Below are positions 52,821 through 64,000 of a DNA stretch of 64,000 bases, in pieces. The stretch is from assembly GCA_963811335.1 (NCBI GenBank), contig CAWERB010000028.1:1-64000 (forward strand), in the 5' to 3' direction. The notes under the pieces were generated by a model, which was not told the DNA's origin, searched no databases, and was given only the letters and a program-made list of their open reading frames with translations. Origin of the DNA: Trebonia sp963811335. GTDB lineage: Bacteria; Actinomycetota; Actinomycetes; Streptosporangiales; Streptosporangiaceae. Within the stretch, counting starts at the first letter, position 1, and the number at the start of each line of letters is the position of its first letter. Both the position numbers and the translations under genes were made by a program.

Positions 52821-53582
52821 CTAGGCGCCAAAGCGACGGTTGCGTTCGGCGTACGAGCGCAGTGCACGCAGGAAGTCCACCTTGCGGAAGGCCGGCCAGT
52901 AAGCGTCGCAGAAGTAGAACTCCGAGTGTGTTGATTGCCACAGCAGGAACCCGCCGAGCCGCTGCTCGCCGCTCGTCCTGATCACCAGGTCCGGGTCGGG
53001 CTGGCCGGCCGTGTACAGGTGCTCGGCGATGTGCTCGACGTCCAGGACCTCCGCGAGCTGCTCGATCGTGGTGCCCTTGCTCGCGTGGTCGATGAGGAGG
53101 CTGCGCACCGCGTCCGCGATCTCGCGCCGCCCGCCATAGCCGACCGCGACGTTGACGATCAGGCCGGGGTTGTCCGCGGTCGCCTCGGCGGCGTCCTTGA
53201 GCGCCCGCACGGTGTGGTCGGGGAGCAGGTCGAGGGCGCCCACCGGGTTCACGTGCCAGCCCTCCTCGACCAGGCCGTTAACCGTGTCCTCGATGATCGC
53301 GAGCAGCGGGCGGAGTTCGTCCTCGTGGCGGCTGAGGTTGTCGGTCGACAGCAGCCAGAGCGTTACCACCTCGACGCCGGTCTCCCGGCACCAGCTAAGC
53401 AGCTCGAAGATCTTGTCGGCGCCCTTGAGGTGCCCCTTGCTGACGTCGGCGTGTCCCGCGGACCTGGCCCAGCGCCTGTTGCCATCGCACATCACGCCGA
53501 CGTGCCGGGGAACGGCCTTCCCAGCCAGGGAGGCCTCCAGCCGCCACTCGTACAGCCGGTAGCCCAGGTCGCGGTATCCCAT
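52821..53582 (-). CDS. uppS: Isoprenyl transferase (cis-prenyltransferase, UppS family)
   Basis: A 253-residue enzyme. The diphosphate-binding motif is GVMCDGNRRWARSAG, with TLWLLSTDNLSR, VNVAVGYGGRREI and the C-terminal LVIRTSGEQRLGGFLLWQ. It makes polyprenyl diphosphate carriers for wall synthesis. Actinomycetes often have two such enzymes, a short-chain Z-farnesyl synthase and a long-chain one; which this is cannot be told from motifs alone. Confidence 0.93.
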   Translation of the reverse strand: MGYRDLGYRLYEWRLEASLAGKAVPRHVGVMCDGNRRWARSAGHADVSKGHLKGADKIFELLSWCRETGVEVVTLWLLSTDNLSRHEDELRPLLAIIEDTVNGLVEEGWHVNPVGALDLLPDHTVRALKDAAEATADNPGLIVNVAVGYGGRREIADAVRSLLIDHASKGTTIEQLAEVLDVEHIAEHLYTAGQPDPDLVIRTSGEQRLGGFLLWQSTHSEFYFCDAYWPAFRKVDFLRALRSYAERNRRFGA

Positions 53583-53785
53583 GAACCGACCTTCCTCGCC
53601 GAGCGTCAGAGCCTGTCACGAACCATTCCATCCGTGCGGCGCTGGCCGTGAGGTCTTCACGGCGAAAGGTGGGATGGAAAAGGCTCGGTCCCCACCGTAT
53701 CCGACCGGGGGCTGGTGACATGACGCTTTACCCAGGAGGTTTGTGAGATATGCGGCTATTAGGCTGACGTTCGCTACCGGCTTTC

Positions 53786-54277
53786 CTACCGGCTTTGCGG
53801 TCCCTGCTCACGCACCTCCTCGACGCGCCGCAGCGCGTCGCGCAGCTCGGCCAGCCAGGCGTCCGAGTGCTCACCGGTCAGCCGGACGCACCAGGCGAGC
53901 GCGTCGGATCGCGAGCGGGCGACGCCGGCGTCGACGAGCGTGTCGAGCACCCGCCGCTCGGACTGGCGGAGCCGGGTCATGACCGGGATGGACAGCGTGG
54001 TGAACATCTCGGTTACCGTGCCGCAGCGCGTGCCCCAGGAGACCTTCTTGCCGAACTTCCGCTCGGCCTCGCTCGCTATCTCGATCCGGCGTGCGCGGGT
54101 GTCCTCGCGGAACCGCTTGATCCGCCCCTCCGCGGCCGCGTCGGCGTCCTCCGACTCCGGCTCGGGGAGCGTCCCGATGATGGTGATCTCTTCCCGGTCC
54201 ACGGTGACCTCAGCCGGCCCGGAGAACCACTCATCGGGCAGCCGTCCCGCGAACCAGGACCGAATTTCTGTACTCAT
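53786..54277 (-). CDS. Hypothetical protein with possible ribbon-helix-helix C-terminal segment
   Basis: 163 residues from ATG 54277. The N-terminus (SWFAGRLPDEWFSGPAEVTV) is followed by a charged helix region (AAEGRIKRFREDTRARRIEI). The C-terminal part MFTTLSIPVMTRLRQSERRV LDTLVDAGVARSRSDALAW resembles a ribbon-helix-helix unit (LDTLVDAGVARSRSDALAWC is its helix pair). The start codon abuts a perfect 16-bp palindrome, which fits an autoregulatory DNA-binding protein. This is not a named family to me. Confidence 0.6.
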   Translation of the reverse strand: MSTEIRSWFAGRLPDEWFSGPAEVTVDREEITIIGTLPEPESEDADAAAEGRIKRFREDTRARRIEIASEAERKFGKKVSWGTRCGTVTEMFTTLSIPVMTRLRQSERRVLDTLVDAGVARSRSDALAWCVRLTGEHSDAWLAELRDALRRVEEVREQGPQSR

Positions 54278-54292
54278 GTAATCATGATTACA
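54277..54292. promoter_or_regulatory. Perfect 16-bp palindrome overlapping a start codon
   Basis: TGTAATCATGATTACA is fully self-complementary and its end forms part of the ATG of the hypothetical gene. It is AT-rich in a GC-rich setting, so a chance occurrence is unlikely. It is probably an operator. Confidence 0.7.
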
Positions 54293-54508
54293 CTGCAAAC
54301 GCGCTGGGTCAACCGGCTTCGGGTTCCGGTTGCCGCAAGCCCGGCAGGAGCCGGCCGAGGGCAGTTGCATGCACAGCGCGGTCAGCGCCTGTGCGGTCCC
54401 CGCCAGTCCGGCGAGGACCGCTGAGGGGGTCAGCGCGAGGATGAGCAGCGGGTAGGCGAGCCTGCGAGCGCGGCCTTCAAGTCCGCGTTCATGGGGTAAA
54501 CCGCGACG

Positions 54509-55819
54509 CTACGCGACGCGGGCGGCGACGGCGGCGGCCTGGGCGGGGCTGACCCGGATCGCGCCGGCGAACTCCCCGCCGAATTCGGCCGGTACCACCT
54601 GGACGTCCATCCCTGGCTGCGGCGCCTGGATCATCCAGCCGTTGCCGAGGTAGATCGCGACGTGCGAGATGTACCCGGGCGCGGTCGGGTCGGTGTGATA
54701 GAAGAGCAGGTCGCCAGGCTGTAGCTGGCTCACGGGAACGGCGGGGCCCGCCAGCGCCTGGTCAGCGGCGACGCGCGGCATGGTGATGCCCGCCCGGGCG
54801 AAGGACCACTGCACCAGGCCCGAGCAGTCGAAGGAGGCGGGCCCGGCCGCGCCCCAGACGTACGGGAGCCCGCGGCGGCTCATCGCGGCGCTGAGCGCGG
54901 CGTCGAGCGCCGTGGCGGGGGCCGCGGCCGACTTGACCGGACCCGCGCCGGCCGTGCCCTGGCTGACCAGGGTGACGAGTTGCTCCACGGCGGCGCCCTT
55001 GGGCAGCAGGCGGCCGATGGCGGCCGCGTCGGCGCTGAAGTCGTCCGTCCGCACGCTGACCACGATCGCGTTGCCGGCCGGCGCGCCGAGCGCCTGGGCG
55101 GTCGCGTCCGACACCACCGCGTTCACCCCGCCGATGCCCAGCGTGCCGAAGGCCACCACGGGCAGCCGTCGCGGCGTCCGCCCGGACGCGAGCACGGAGC
55201 CGCCGAGCGGGATCTTGCCGAGCTCGCCCATCGTGTAGGAAACGGCGATGCCGCCATCGGCCACGCCCTGCCACAGGCCGCTGGCCGCCCCGGTACGCCG
55301 CGCGGCGAACGACCGGAACTGCGACGGGTCGACGCCGAGCACCGCGGTCGCGGCCCCGTTGACCGGCATGCGGAACGCCTCGATGCGCTCGGCCTGCACC
55401 ATGCCTGGCAGCTTGCCCACCGCGGCGAGCAGCGTGCCGGGCAGTGAGAACGGCGCGACCACCAGCAGGTCCGGCTGGACGGTGCGGCGCAGCGGCGCCA
55501 CCGTCGCCCGCCGGGTGGCCTGCGGCGCGGCCGCCGGTACCGGCGAGCCGGGCAGCAGCCGGGCGCCGGCCCCGACCGTTAGCGGCACCCCGCCGATGAC
55601 GGCGGCGCCCTCGGTAGACGGCCGGACGGCGGGCAGCCCGAGCTGAGCGGAGCCTAGCGGGACGGCCGGGCCGGGCGGCGGGCCGCTCAGCACCGCGACG
55701 AGGGTGCCGGCAACGGCGCCAAGTGCCGCGAGCACGATAAGGCCGACCGGCAGTAGCCGCCGTCGGCCGTCATCGCTGATTGCCCGCGCTCGCCGCCGGC
55801 CCGTTCCGGTCAGGCGCAC
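54509..55819 (-). CDS. Secreted NlpC/P60 peptidase with N-terminal MacB/FtsX-like extracellular domain
   Basis: A 436-residue protein with a basic N-terminus and one helix (LLPVGLIVLAALGAVAGTLV). A roughly 220-residue domain then resembles the periplasmic core of FtsX/MacB permeases (VLGVDPSQFRSFAARR, GGIAVSYTMGELGKIPLGG, VNAVVSDATAQALG). The C-terminal NlpC/P60 domain has the cysteine in SFDCSGLVQW and the histidine in YISHVAIYLGNGWM. It probably cleaves peptidoglycan stem peptides at the cell surface. The domain pairing is noteworthy. Confidence 0.82.
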   Translation of the reverse strand: MRLTGTGRRRARAISDDGRRRLLPVGLIVLAALGAVAGTLVAVLSGPPPGPAVPLGSAQLGLPAVRPSTEGAAVIGGVPLTVGAGARLLPGSPVPAAAPQATRRATVAPLRRTVQPDLLVVAPFSLPGTLLAAVGKLPGMVQAERIEAFRMPVNGAATAVLGVDPSQFRSFAARRTGAASGLWQGVADGGIAVSYTMGELGKIPLGGSVLASGRTPRRLPVVAFGTLGIGGVNAVVSDATAQALGAPAGNAIVVSVRTDDFSADAAAIGRLLPKGAAVEQLVTLVSQGTAGAGPVKSAAAPATALDAALSAAMSRRGLPYVWGAAGPASFDCSGLVQWSFARAGITMPRVAADQALAGPAVPVSQLQPGDLLFYHTDPTAPGYISHVAIYLGNGWMIQAPQPGMDVQVVPAEFGGEFAGAIRVSPAQAAAVAARVA

Positions 55820-55933
55820 ATACCCACCAGATCACAGGAAACGGCCATAAGTCCAGTCACGCCAAGCCCCCGCTCGCTGAACTTCCCCGCCTTCGCGGCC
55901 CCCCTGTCCATTGGGTACCCGCCTCCGGGGAAA

Positions 55934-57970
<2,037 letters not shown>

Positions 57971-57980
57971 GAGTCAATTA

Positions 57981-58799
57981 TCACGCGGAACGGATGCGGC
58001 CGCTGCCATAGGCCCGGGCACAAAGGCCCGTCAGGTAGAAGACGGCGCCGATAGTGCCCACGAAGAAGCCGAGCGGCCAGTTCGTCTCGTAGGACAGCGC
58101 GATCGACAGCCAGACGGTGGCCAGGGCGATGAGCACGGAGAGGGCAAGGGCGGTGCCCGGCCGGGCGGTGACCGAGCGGGCAGCGGCGGCGGGGCCGATC
58201 ATCAGGCTGAACATCAGCAGCGCGCCGACGACGGGCACGGTCATCGAGGTGGCCAGGGCCATCACGACAAGGAAGTACAGCTCGGTCCGCCGGGTCGAGA
58301 CGCCGCGTGCCTCGGCGACCTCCGGCACGGCGCTGGTGAGCATGAGCGGCCGGAAGGCCACGCCGATCGCCAGGCCCGCCGCGACGCCGAGGCCGAGGAT
58401 CGGCAGCACCTCGCCCCGGCTGACGCCGAATACCTCGCCGAACAGCAGCGAGTAGGTCTCCTCCGCGTACTGGCTGCCCATGCTGACGAACAGGGCGCCG
58501 AGGCCGAGCATCACGACGAGGGTGAGCGCGGTCACCACGTCGTGCCTCGCCTTGCGGCCGCGCCCCTCCGCGCCCAGCGCGCCGATGCCGAGCGCGCCGC
58601 CGACCGCGAAGACGGCAAGGCCCCAGATGACGTTGATGCCGAGCAGGCTGGCGCCCGCCGCGCCAGCGAACGCCCCGTTCGGTATGGCGTGCGCGGCGAA
58701 GGTGGAGCCGCGCAGCACCGCGAAGAAGCCGGTAATGCCCGCGATCACCGCGACGACCGACGCGGCGACCCAGGTGTTCAGCATGAGGCCGGTGAACAT
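57981..58799 (-). CDS. Zinc/manganese ABC transporter permease (ZnuB type)
   Basis: A 272-residue polytopic permease of the ABC-3 family with about eight to nine helices. Typical blocks are GFFAVLRGSTFAAHAIPNGA and PVVGALLMFSLMIGPAAAA. GGAGG precedes ATG 58799. It is the last gene of a four-gene transporter operon and overlaps no other frame except the end of the upstream permease (two-base gap). Confidence 0.9.
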   Translation of the reverse strand: MFTGLMLNTWVAASVVAVIAGITGFFAVLRGSTFAAHAIPNGAFAGAAGASLLGINVIWGLAVFAVGGALGIGALGAEGRGRKARHDVVTALTLVVMLGLGALFVSMGSQYAEETYSLLFGEVFGVSRGEVLPILGLGVAAGLAIGVAFRPLMLTSAVPEVAEARGVSTRRTELYFLVVMALATSMTVPVVGALLMFSLMIGPAAAARSVTARPGTALALSVLIALATVWLSIALSYETNWPLGFFVGTIGAVFYLTGLCARAYGSGRIRSA

Positions 58800-58801
58800 G
58801 C

Positions 58802-59722
58802 TCAGACCTCCGGGGCAAGGAGAGAGGACACGGGCTCGCACCCCTCCTCCTCGTGCGGTGAGCGCGGCACGAGCCGCGTCCGTGGCCGCACGTAGCTGAG
58901 CAGGTAGGCGGCGAGGACAAGGACCACGACGAAGAACGAGACCGGCCAGCCGTGGCCGTGCGGCGGCCAGTAGTACGAGTCGTACGCGAGCACGATGCCG
59001 AGCCAGGTGACGGCCAGCCCGGTCAGCGCGGAGACGGCCATGGCGCGGGCCGGGCTCTTCGTCACCCGCAGCGCGGTCGCGGACGGCCCGATGAGCAGCG
59101 CGGTGGACAGCACCGCGCCGATAGCGACGGCCGCGAGCGATACCGATACGGCGAGCGCCGCCAGGTAGGCGATGCCGACCAGCCGGACGTTGACGCCGCG
59201 GGCCCGCGCCAGGTCGGGCGAGACGGAGGTGAGCAGCAGCACGCGGGCGAGCACGGCGGTCACCAGCAGCGCGATGACGCCCGAGGCGACAAGCGCGGGA
59301 ACCGTGTCGGGGCTGACTACGAAGATGGACCCGAACAGCACCGTGAACGACGCGCCGGTCGTCGCCGTGTGCAGCGTTCCCAGGTAGAGGAAGAGGGCGG
59401 CCGCGCCGAGTGCCGCGCCGAGCACCACGCCGGTGGCCACGTCTCGTCCCCGGCGCCGCTGCACGCCGATGGCCTCCATCAGCGCGGCGGCGGCGATCCC
59501 GGCGGCGAGGAACCCCCAGAACTGGTTGATCCCGACGAGGAACGCCCCCGACCCGCCGGTGGTGGCTACGTCCGCGAGCGAGTGGCCGGCGAAGGACTGG
59601 CCGCGCAGCACGGTAAACACGCCGATCACGCCCGAGGTGACGGCCACCACGGCGCCGACGACCAGGGCCGTCCTGACCGAGCCGCTGCTGAGCAGCCCGG
59701 GCTCGAAGAGGTAGTGCATCAT
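58802..59722 (-). CDS. Zinc/manganese ABC transporter permease (ZnuB type, second copy)
   Basis: 306 residues with the same ABC-3 layout (GVFTVLRGQSFAGHSLADVA, IGAVLSTALLIGPSATAL). A charged C-terminal tail is present. The two permeases probably form a heterodimer. The start overlaps the ATPase stop by four bases. Confidence 0.9.
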   Translation of the reverse strand: MMHYLFEPGLLSSGSVRTALVVGAVVAVTSGVIGVFTVLRGQSFAGHSLADVATTGGSGAFLVGINQFWGFLAAGIAAAALMEAIGVQRRRGRDVATGVVLGAALGAAALFLYLGTLHTATTGASFTVLFGSIFVVSPDTVPALVASGVIALLVTAVLARVLLLTSVSPDLARARGVNVRLVGIAYLAALAVSVSLAAVAIGAVLSTALLIGPSATALRVTKSPARAMAVSALTGLAVTWLGIVLAYDSYYWPPHGHGWPVSFFVVVLVLAAYLLSYVRPRTRLVPRSPHEEEGCEPVSSLLAPEV

Positions 59723-60555
59723 TCGCCCGCGACTACCAGGACGCGGCCGTGCACCCGGATCACGTCCACCCGGTGGCCGTACAGCCGGGTGAGGCCGTCT
59801 GAGGTGACCACCTCGTCGGTCGCCCCGGCCGCGGCGTGGCCTCCTGCGACGTACACGATCCGGTCCATGACGCCGAGCAGCGGGTTCATGTCGTGCGCGG
59901 AGAGCAGCACGGAGATCTCCTGCTCGCGGGCCAGCTTGCCGAGCACCGCGACGATCTCCTGCTCGCTGCGCAGGTCGAGGTTGGCGAGGGGCTCGTCAAG
60001 CAGCAGCAGCTTGGGCCGGGAGATCAGCGCGTGCGCGATGAGGACGCGCTGCTGCTCACCGCCGGACAACTCGCCCACCCGGGCATCGGCGTACCCGGCC
60101 GCGCCGACGTCGCACAGCGCCCGCTCGACAAGTTCCCTGCGCTGCCGCGACGGGAAGGCGAACCCGAGCCGGTGCCCGTCAAGGCCGAGCGACACCACGT
60201 CGCGGGCGCGCAGCGGCATGTCGGGGTCGATGACCAGCTTCTGCGGCACGTACCCGATGCTGCCCTTGTTCTTGTGGTGCAGGGCTTTAGAGTGCAGTGC
60301 TTTCGAGTGCCGGGGCTCGCCGTCGATGAGCACCCGGCCGCCCGACGGCTCGAGCAGGCCGAGGATGACGCGCAGCAGCGTGGTCTTGCCCGCGCCGTTC
60401 GGTCCGATGATCCCGGCGAAGTCGCCCTTGCCGAGTGAGAACGTCACGTCGCTGAGCACCTGGCGGCCGCCCAGGCGGACCCCCACGCCGTCCAGTCGCA
60501 GCAGGTCGGCCTGCCGCGCGGCCTCGCGCGCTGGCTGCGTGGTCAATTCCGGCAT
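59719..60555 (-). CDS. Zinc/manganese ABC transporter ATP-binding protein (ZnuC type)
   Basis: A 278-residue ATPase. Walker A GPNGAGKTTLL, signature LSGGEQQRVLIAHAL and Walker B LLLLDEPLANLD are all present. An unusual insertion between Walker A and the Q-loop, RHSKALHSKALHHKNKG, carries a duplicated HSKAL pentapeptide and several histidines. AGGAG lies ten bases before ATG 60555. It is coupled to the downstream permease. Confidence 0.92.
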   Translation of the reverse strand: MPELTTQPAREAARQADLLRLDGVGVRLGGRQVLSDVTFSLGKGDFAGIIGPNGAGKTTLLRVILGLLEPSGGRVLIDGEPRHSKALHSKALHHKNKGSIGYVPQKLVIDPDMPLRARDVVSLGLDGHRLGFAFPSRQRRELVERALCDVGAAGYADARVGELSGGEQQRVLIAHALISRPKLLLLDEPLANLDLRSEQEIVAVLGKLAREQEISVLLSAHDMNPLLGVMDRIVYVAGGHAAAGATDEVVTSDGLTRLYGHRVDVIRVHGRVLVVAGE

Positions 60556-60569
60556 GGTGGCTGGTCTCC

Positions 60570-61516
60570 TCATCGGTGCTCGGTACTGGCGACCGCCTTG
60601 CGCAGGTCCTGCACGGTGGCCAGCATCCAGGTCTGGTAGTGGTATCCGGCAGGCATGGTCTCGTACACGCCCACCACCGGGATGTGATCTGCGGGCCGCG
60701 AGCGCCGATGAACGACTCGGTGAGCGCATCCTTGACCTGCTGGTTGTAGAGGAACGCGGTCACCTTGCGCCCGGTGAACAGCGCGCGCTGCGCCGCCACG
60801 TCCTGCGGCGAGGGGTCGACGCCGTTCATGATGTCGGCCTGGAACGTCCACGGCGTCAGGCTGCCCGCGCCGAGCGCGGTCAGCAGGTAGTCCGCCACCG
60901 GCTCGGTGACGGCGACGCGGACCCCGGGGTAGGCCGACTTGAAGCCGGCGATCGCGGCGTCAAGCGGCTTCAGGCTGGCGGTAAACGCCGCCGCGTTGGC
61001 CCTGAAGTACGCCGCGTGCGCCGGCTGGATGGCCGACAGGGCGGCGGCAATCGCGTCCGCCACCTTGGGCATCGTGGCCGGGTCGTACCACAGGTGCGGA
61101 TTGGGCGTGGAGTCCGGCAGGCCGAGCAGCCGCTGCGCGTCGATGACCGTGCGCCCGTCGCCGGGCACCGCGGACTCGATGGTGCTCATGAACCCGTCGT
61201 AGCCGAGGCCGTTCTGCACGACGAGCCGGGCGTTGCCCACCTCGCGCGCGACGGCGATGGACGCCTCGAAGGAGTGCGGGTCGGTGTTCGGGTTGGACAT
61301 GACGGCGCTCGCCAGGACGTACTTGCCGCCCACCTGGCCGATCACGTCGGCGTACTGGCTTTCCGCGCCGACCGCGGCGATCTTGCCGTTGTCCGGCGCG
61401 GCCGTGGCGCGGCTTGAGTAGGCCGCCACGGCCGTGGCGGCGAGCGCCGCGAGGACGGCAAGCAGCAAGATCCACACCGGGCGCTTGCCGGTGCCCCTTC
61501 CCGCGCCTGCGCGCAT
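60570..61516 (-). CDS. Zinc ABC transporter substrate-binding lipoprotein/secreted protein (frameshifted)
   Basis: ZnuA/TroA-like protein. An N-terminal membrane helix acts as signal (WILLLAVLAALAATAVAAYS). Metal-site histidines are in NPNTDPHSFEAS and STPNPHLWYDP. A one-base deletion near 60691-60700 shifts the frame before the tail IPVVGVYETMPAGYHYQTWM, which ends at TGA 60570. The usual His-rich loop is short. It is the first gene of the operon, and a candidate Zur box lies upstream. Confidence 0.85.
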
Positions 61517-61601
61517 GTCCACGCTCCTCGCCGACTGGCTGCGCCGGCCCGGCTAGGCCAGCCGGCCCGGCCGGGCAGCTTTTTGCCTCGCCCGATGTTA
61601 A

Positions 61602-61622
61602 TGATAATCGTTTCTATTATCA
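61602..61622. promoter_or_regulatory. Candidate Zur/Fur box
   Basis: TGATAAT-CGTTTCT-ATTATCA is a perfect 7-bp inverted repeat in an AT-rich patch (AATGATAATCG...) between the divergent zinc-uptake operon and the Zur-like gene. It resembles known actinobacterial Zur and general Fur boxes. It could repress both directions. Confidence 0.7.
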
Positions 61623-61699
61623 GTAAGCAACCGGATCGCGGATCCTATGCCCGCCGGCCGGGCTCGTGTCCGTGGTGATCGCCAGGAAGGCCGGCTACC

Positions 61700-62117
61700 G
61701 TGCGAAGGGTGACTGTGGACCATCCGCGCGGCACACGGGTACGGGGCACGAAGCAGGCGTCGGCCGTGGCCGCGGCGCTTGCCAGCCTGCCCGGCTTCCG
61801 CAGCGCGCAGGAGATCCACGCCGAGCTGCGCCGTCAGGGCGAGGCCGTCGGCCTCACCACGGTCTACCGTCACCTGCAGGTGCTCAGCGAGCAGGGCGTG
61901 ATCGATACCATCCGGGACCCGTCCGGTGAGGCCCTGTACCGGCAGTGCGGCTCCACCGCGCACCATCACCACCTGACCTGCCGCGAGTGCGGCCGCAGCG
62001 TCGAGGTTGAGGGGCGCGTCGTGGAGCAGTGGGCGGAGCGAGGTGGCCACCGAGGCGGGGTTCACCGCCGTCAACCACACCGTCGAACTGTTCGGGCTCT
62101 GCCCCGACCACAGTTAA
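61700..62117 (+). CDS. zur: Fur-family regulator, Zur-like (frameshifted near the end)
   Basis: A winged-helix Fur-family protein (SAQEIHAELRRQGEAVGLTT, VYRHLQVLSEQGVIDTI) with the metal-binding AHHHHLTCRECG. One extra base near 62040-62043 shifts the frame; after repair it ends TEAGFTAVNHTVELFGLCPD HS at TAA 62115. The second CxxC of many Zur proteins is reduced to CPDH. Divergent zinc-transport genes support Zur over Fur. Confidence 0.85.
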
Positions 62118-62120
62118 TCC

Positions 62121-62206
62121 CCGGGGGGACGACCCCCCGTACCCCCGATGTCCCGCGCGTCGAGCCCGATGGCAAAAACCGCCATCGTATCGGGCCCGAC
62201 CCGCGA
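62121..62206 (+). ncRNA. Two-hairpin 3' element after zur
   Basis: Third member of the family. In the zur transcript GGGGGG-ACGA-CCCCCC starts six nucleotides after the stop, then GTACCCCCGATGTCC, then a second hairpin. Here the inner stem is GATGGC/GCCATC and the outer GCCCGAT/ATCGGGC. Both sides differ from the phoH and uppS copies yet still pair, which is compensatory change. Confidence 0.7.
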
Positions 62207-62258
62207 GACTGACCGGGCGTGGCGAAGCACGCCTTCGTTCGGGCTCGACTAATAGAGC

Positions 62259-62293
62259 AACGGCGGACGACCCCTACTGGGCCGCCCGCCGTT
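62259..62293 (-). terminator. Hairpin after lon
   Basis: AACGGCGG...CCGCCGTT, an 8-bp stem with a long loop, 27 bp beyond the lon stop. Confidence 0.5.
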
Positions 62294-62319
62294 ACCACTG
62301 ACTAGCTCGACCTTCCAGC

Positions 62320-64000
<1,681 letters not shown>

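Noticed and set aside
54371..54508. Open frame with a hydrophobic stretch and CRACG motif upstream of the possible ribbon-helix-helix gene
   Set aside because: No acceptable start codon is in frame; not supported as a gene.

Overview
The window reads as chromosomal DNA of a very GC-rich actinomycete. Codons have almost exclusively G/C third positions. There is a mycothiol-dependent formaldehyde dehydrogenase (mycothiol is an actinomycete thiol), many start codons preceded at 6-8 nt by a TANNNT box (leaderless transcripts), and actinobacterial families such as DUF1707, DUF5941 and PIN-PhoH. A hopanoid-type glycosyltransferase (HpnB-like) and a possibly HpnO-like aminotransferase suggest a hopanoid-making, probably soil-dwelling, filamentous lineage. 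The species cannot be named from sequence alone.

Layout. 1-2.9 kb: end of an FtsX permease and two ATPases (a MacB/Lol-like exporter). 3.0-9.8 kb: class IV aminotransferase, sulfotransferase-like protein, S-(hydroxymethyl)mycothiol dehydrogenase, HpnB-like glycosyltransferase, small membrane protein, flavin monooxygenase and OsmC. 9.8-12.9 kb: metX-metY-CoA-binding protein operon for sulfur assimilation into homocysteine. 13-24.7 kb: L,D-transpeptidase lipoprotein, repeat protein, DHA2 exporter, NfeD-SPFH pair, LysR with a divergent glutaminase-like gene, MaoC, LysM/lysozyme-like secreted protein, RNase HI, amidohydrolase and PPK2. 24.7-34 kb: PNPOx-like protein, Maf, Gfo/Idh, DUF1707, LLM, GNAT, a MetE-like protein with a 2H phosphoesterase, MerR, SnoaL and DHFR-like genes.

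34.0-40.4 kb is the accessory zone. It holds an aminoglycoside-phosphotransferase relic cut by a tyrosine-recombinase relic, a RelE/Phd-type toxin-antitoxin pair, and a 4.4 kb element bounded by a 52-bp direct repeat of the 3' half of an initiator tRNA gene. The element carries a truncated integrase, helically phased GTCTC repeats, and genes for pentapeptide-like, S1-like and ankyrin-like proteins. Both boundaries carry the same pair of integrase-arm-like sites and a tRNA terminator hairpin, which points to tandem integration or decay of related elements.

40.4-64 kb returns to core genome: two polytopic glycosyltransferase-like proteins, an RSH-type HD protein, SDR, DUF5941 with an IspD/TarI-type cytidylyltransferase, class III aminotransferase, GT2, PIN-PhoH, isoprenyl transferase, a possible ribbon-helix-helix autoregulator, an NlpC/P60 protein, a thioredoxin-domain YyaL homologue, a zinc ABC transporter with a divergent Zur-like gene and a candidate Zur box, and Lon (cut by the window edge).

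Two non-coding families stand out. One is a two-hairpin element directly after the stop codons of phoH, uppS and zur, whose stem shows compensatory changes. The other is a large imperfect palindromic intergenic repeat near 19.5 and 48.0 kb. At least ten conserved genes are broken by one-base indels, mostly insertions, which looks more like uncorrected sequence error than pseudogenisation; products at those loci are given for the reconstructed reading.
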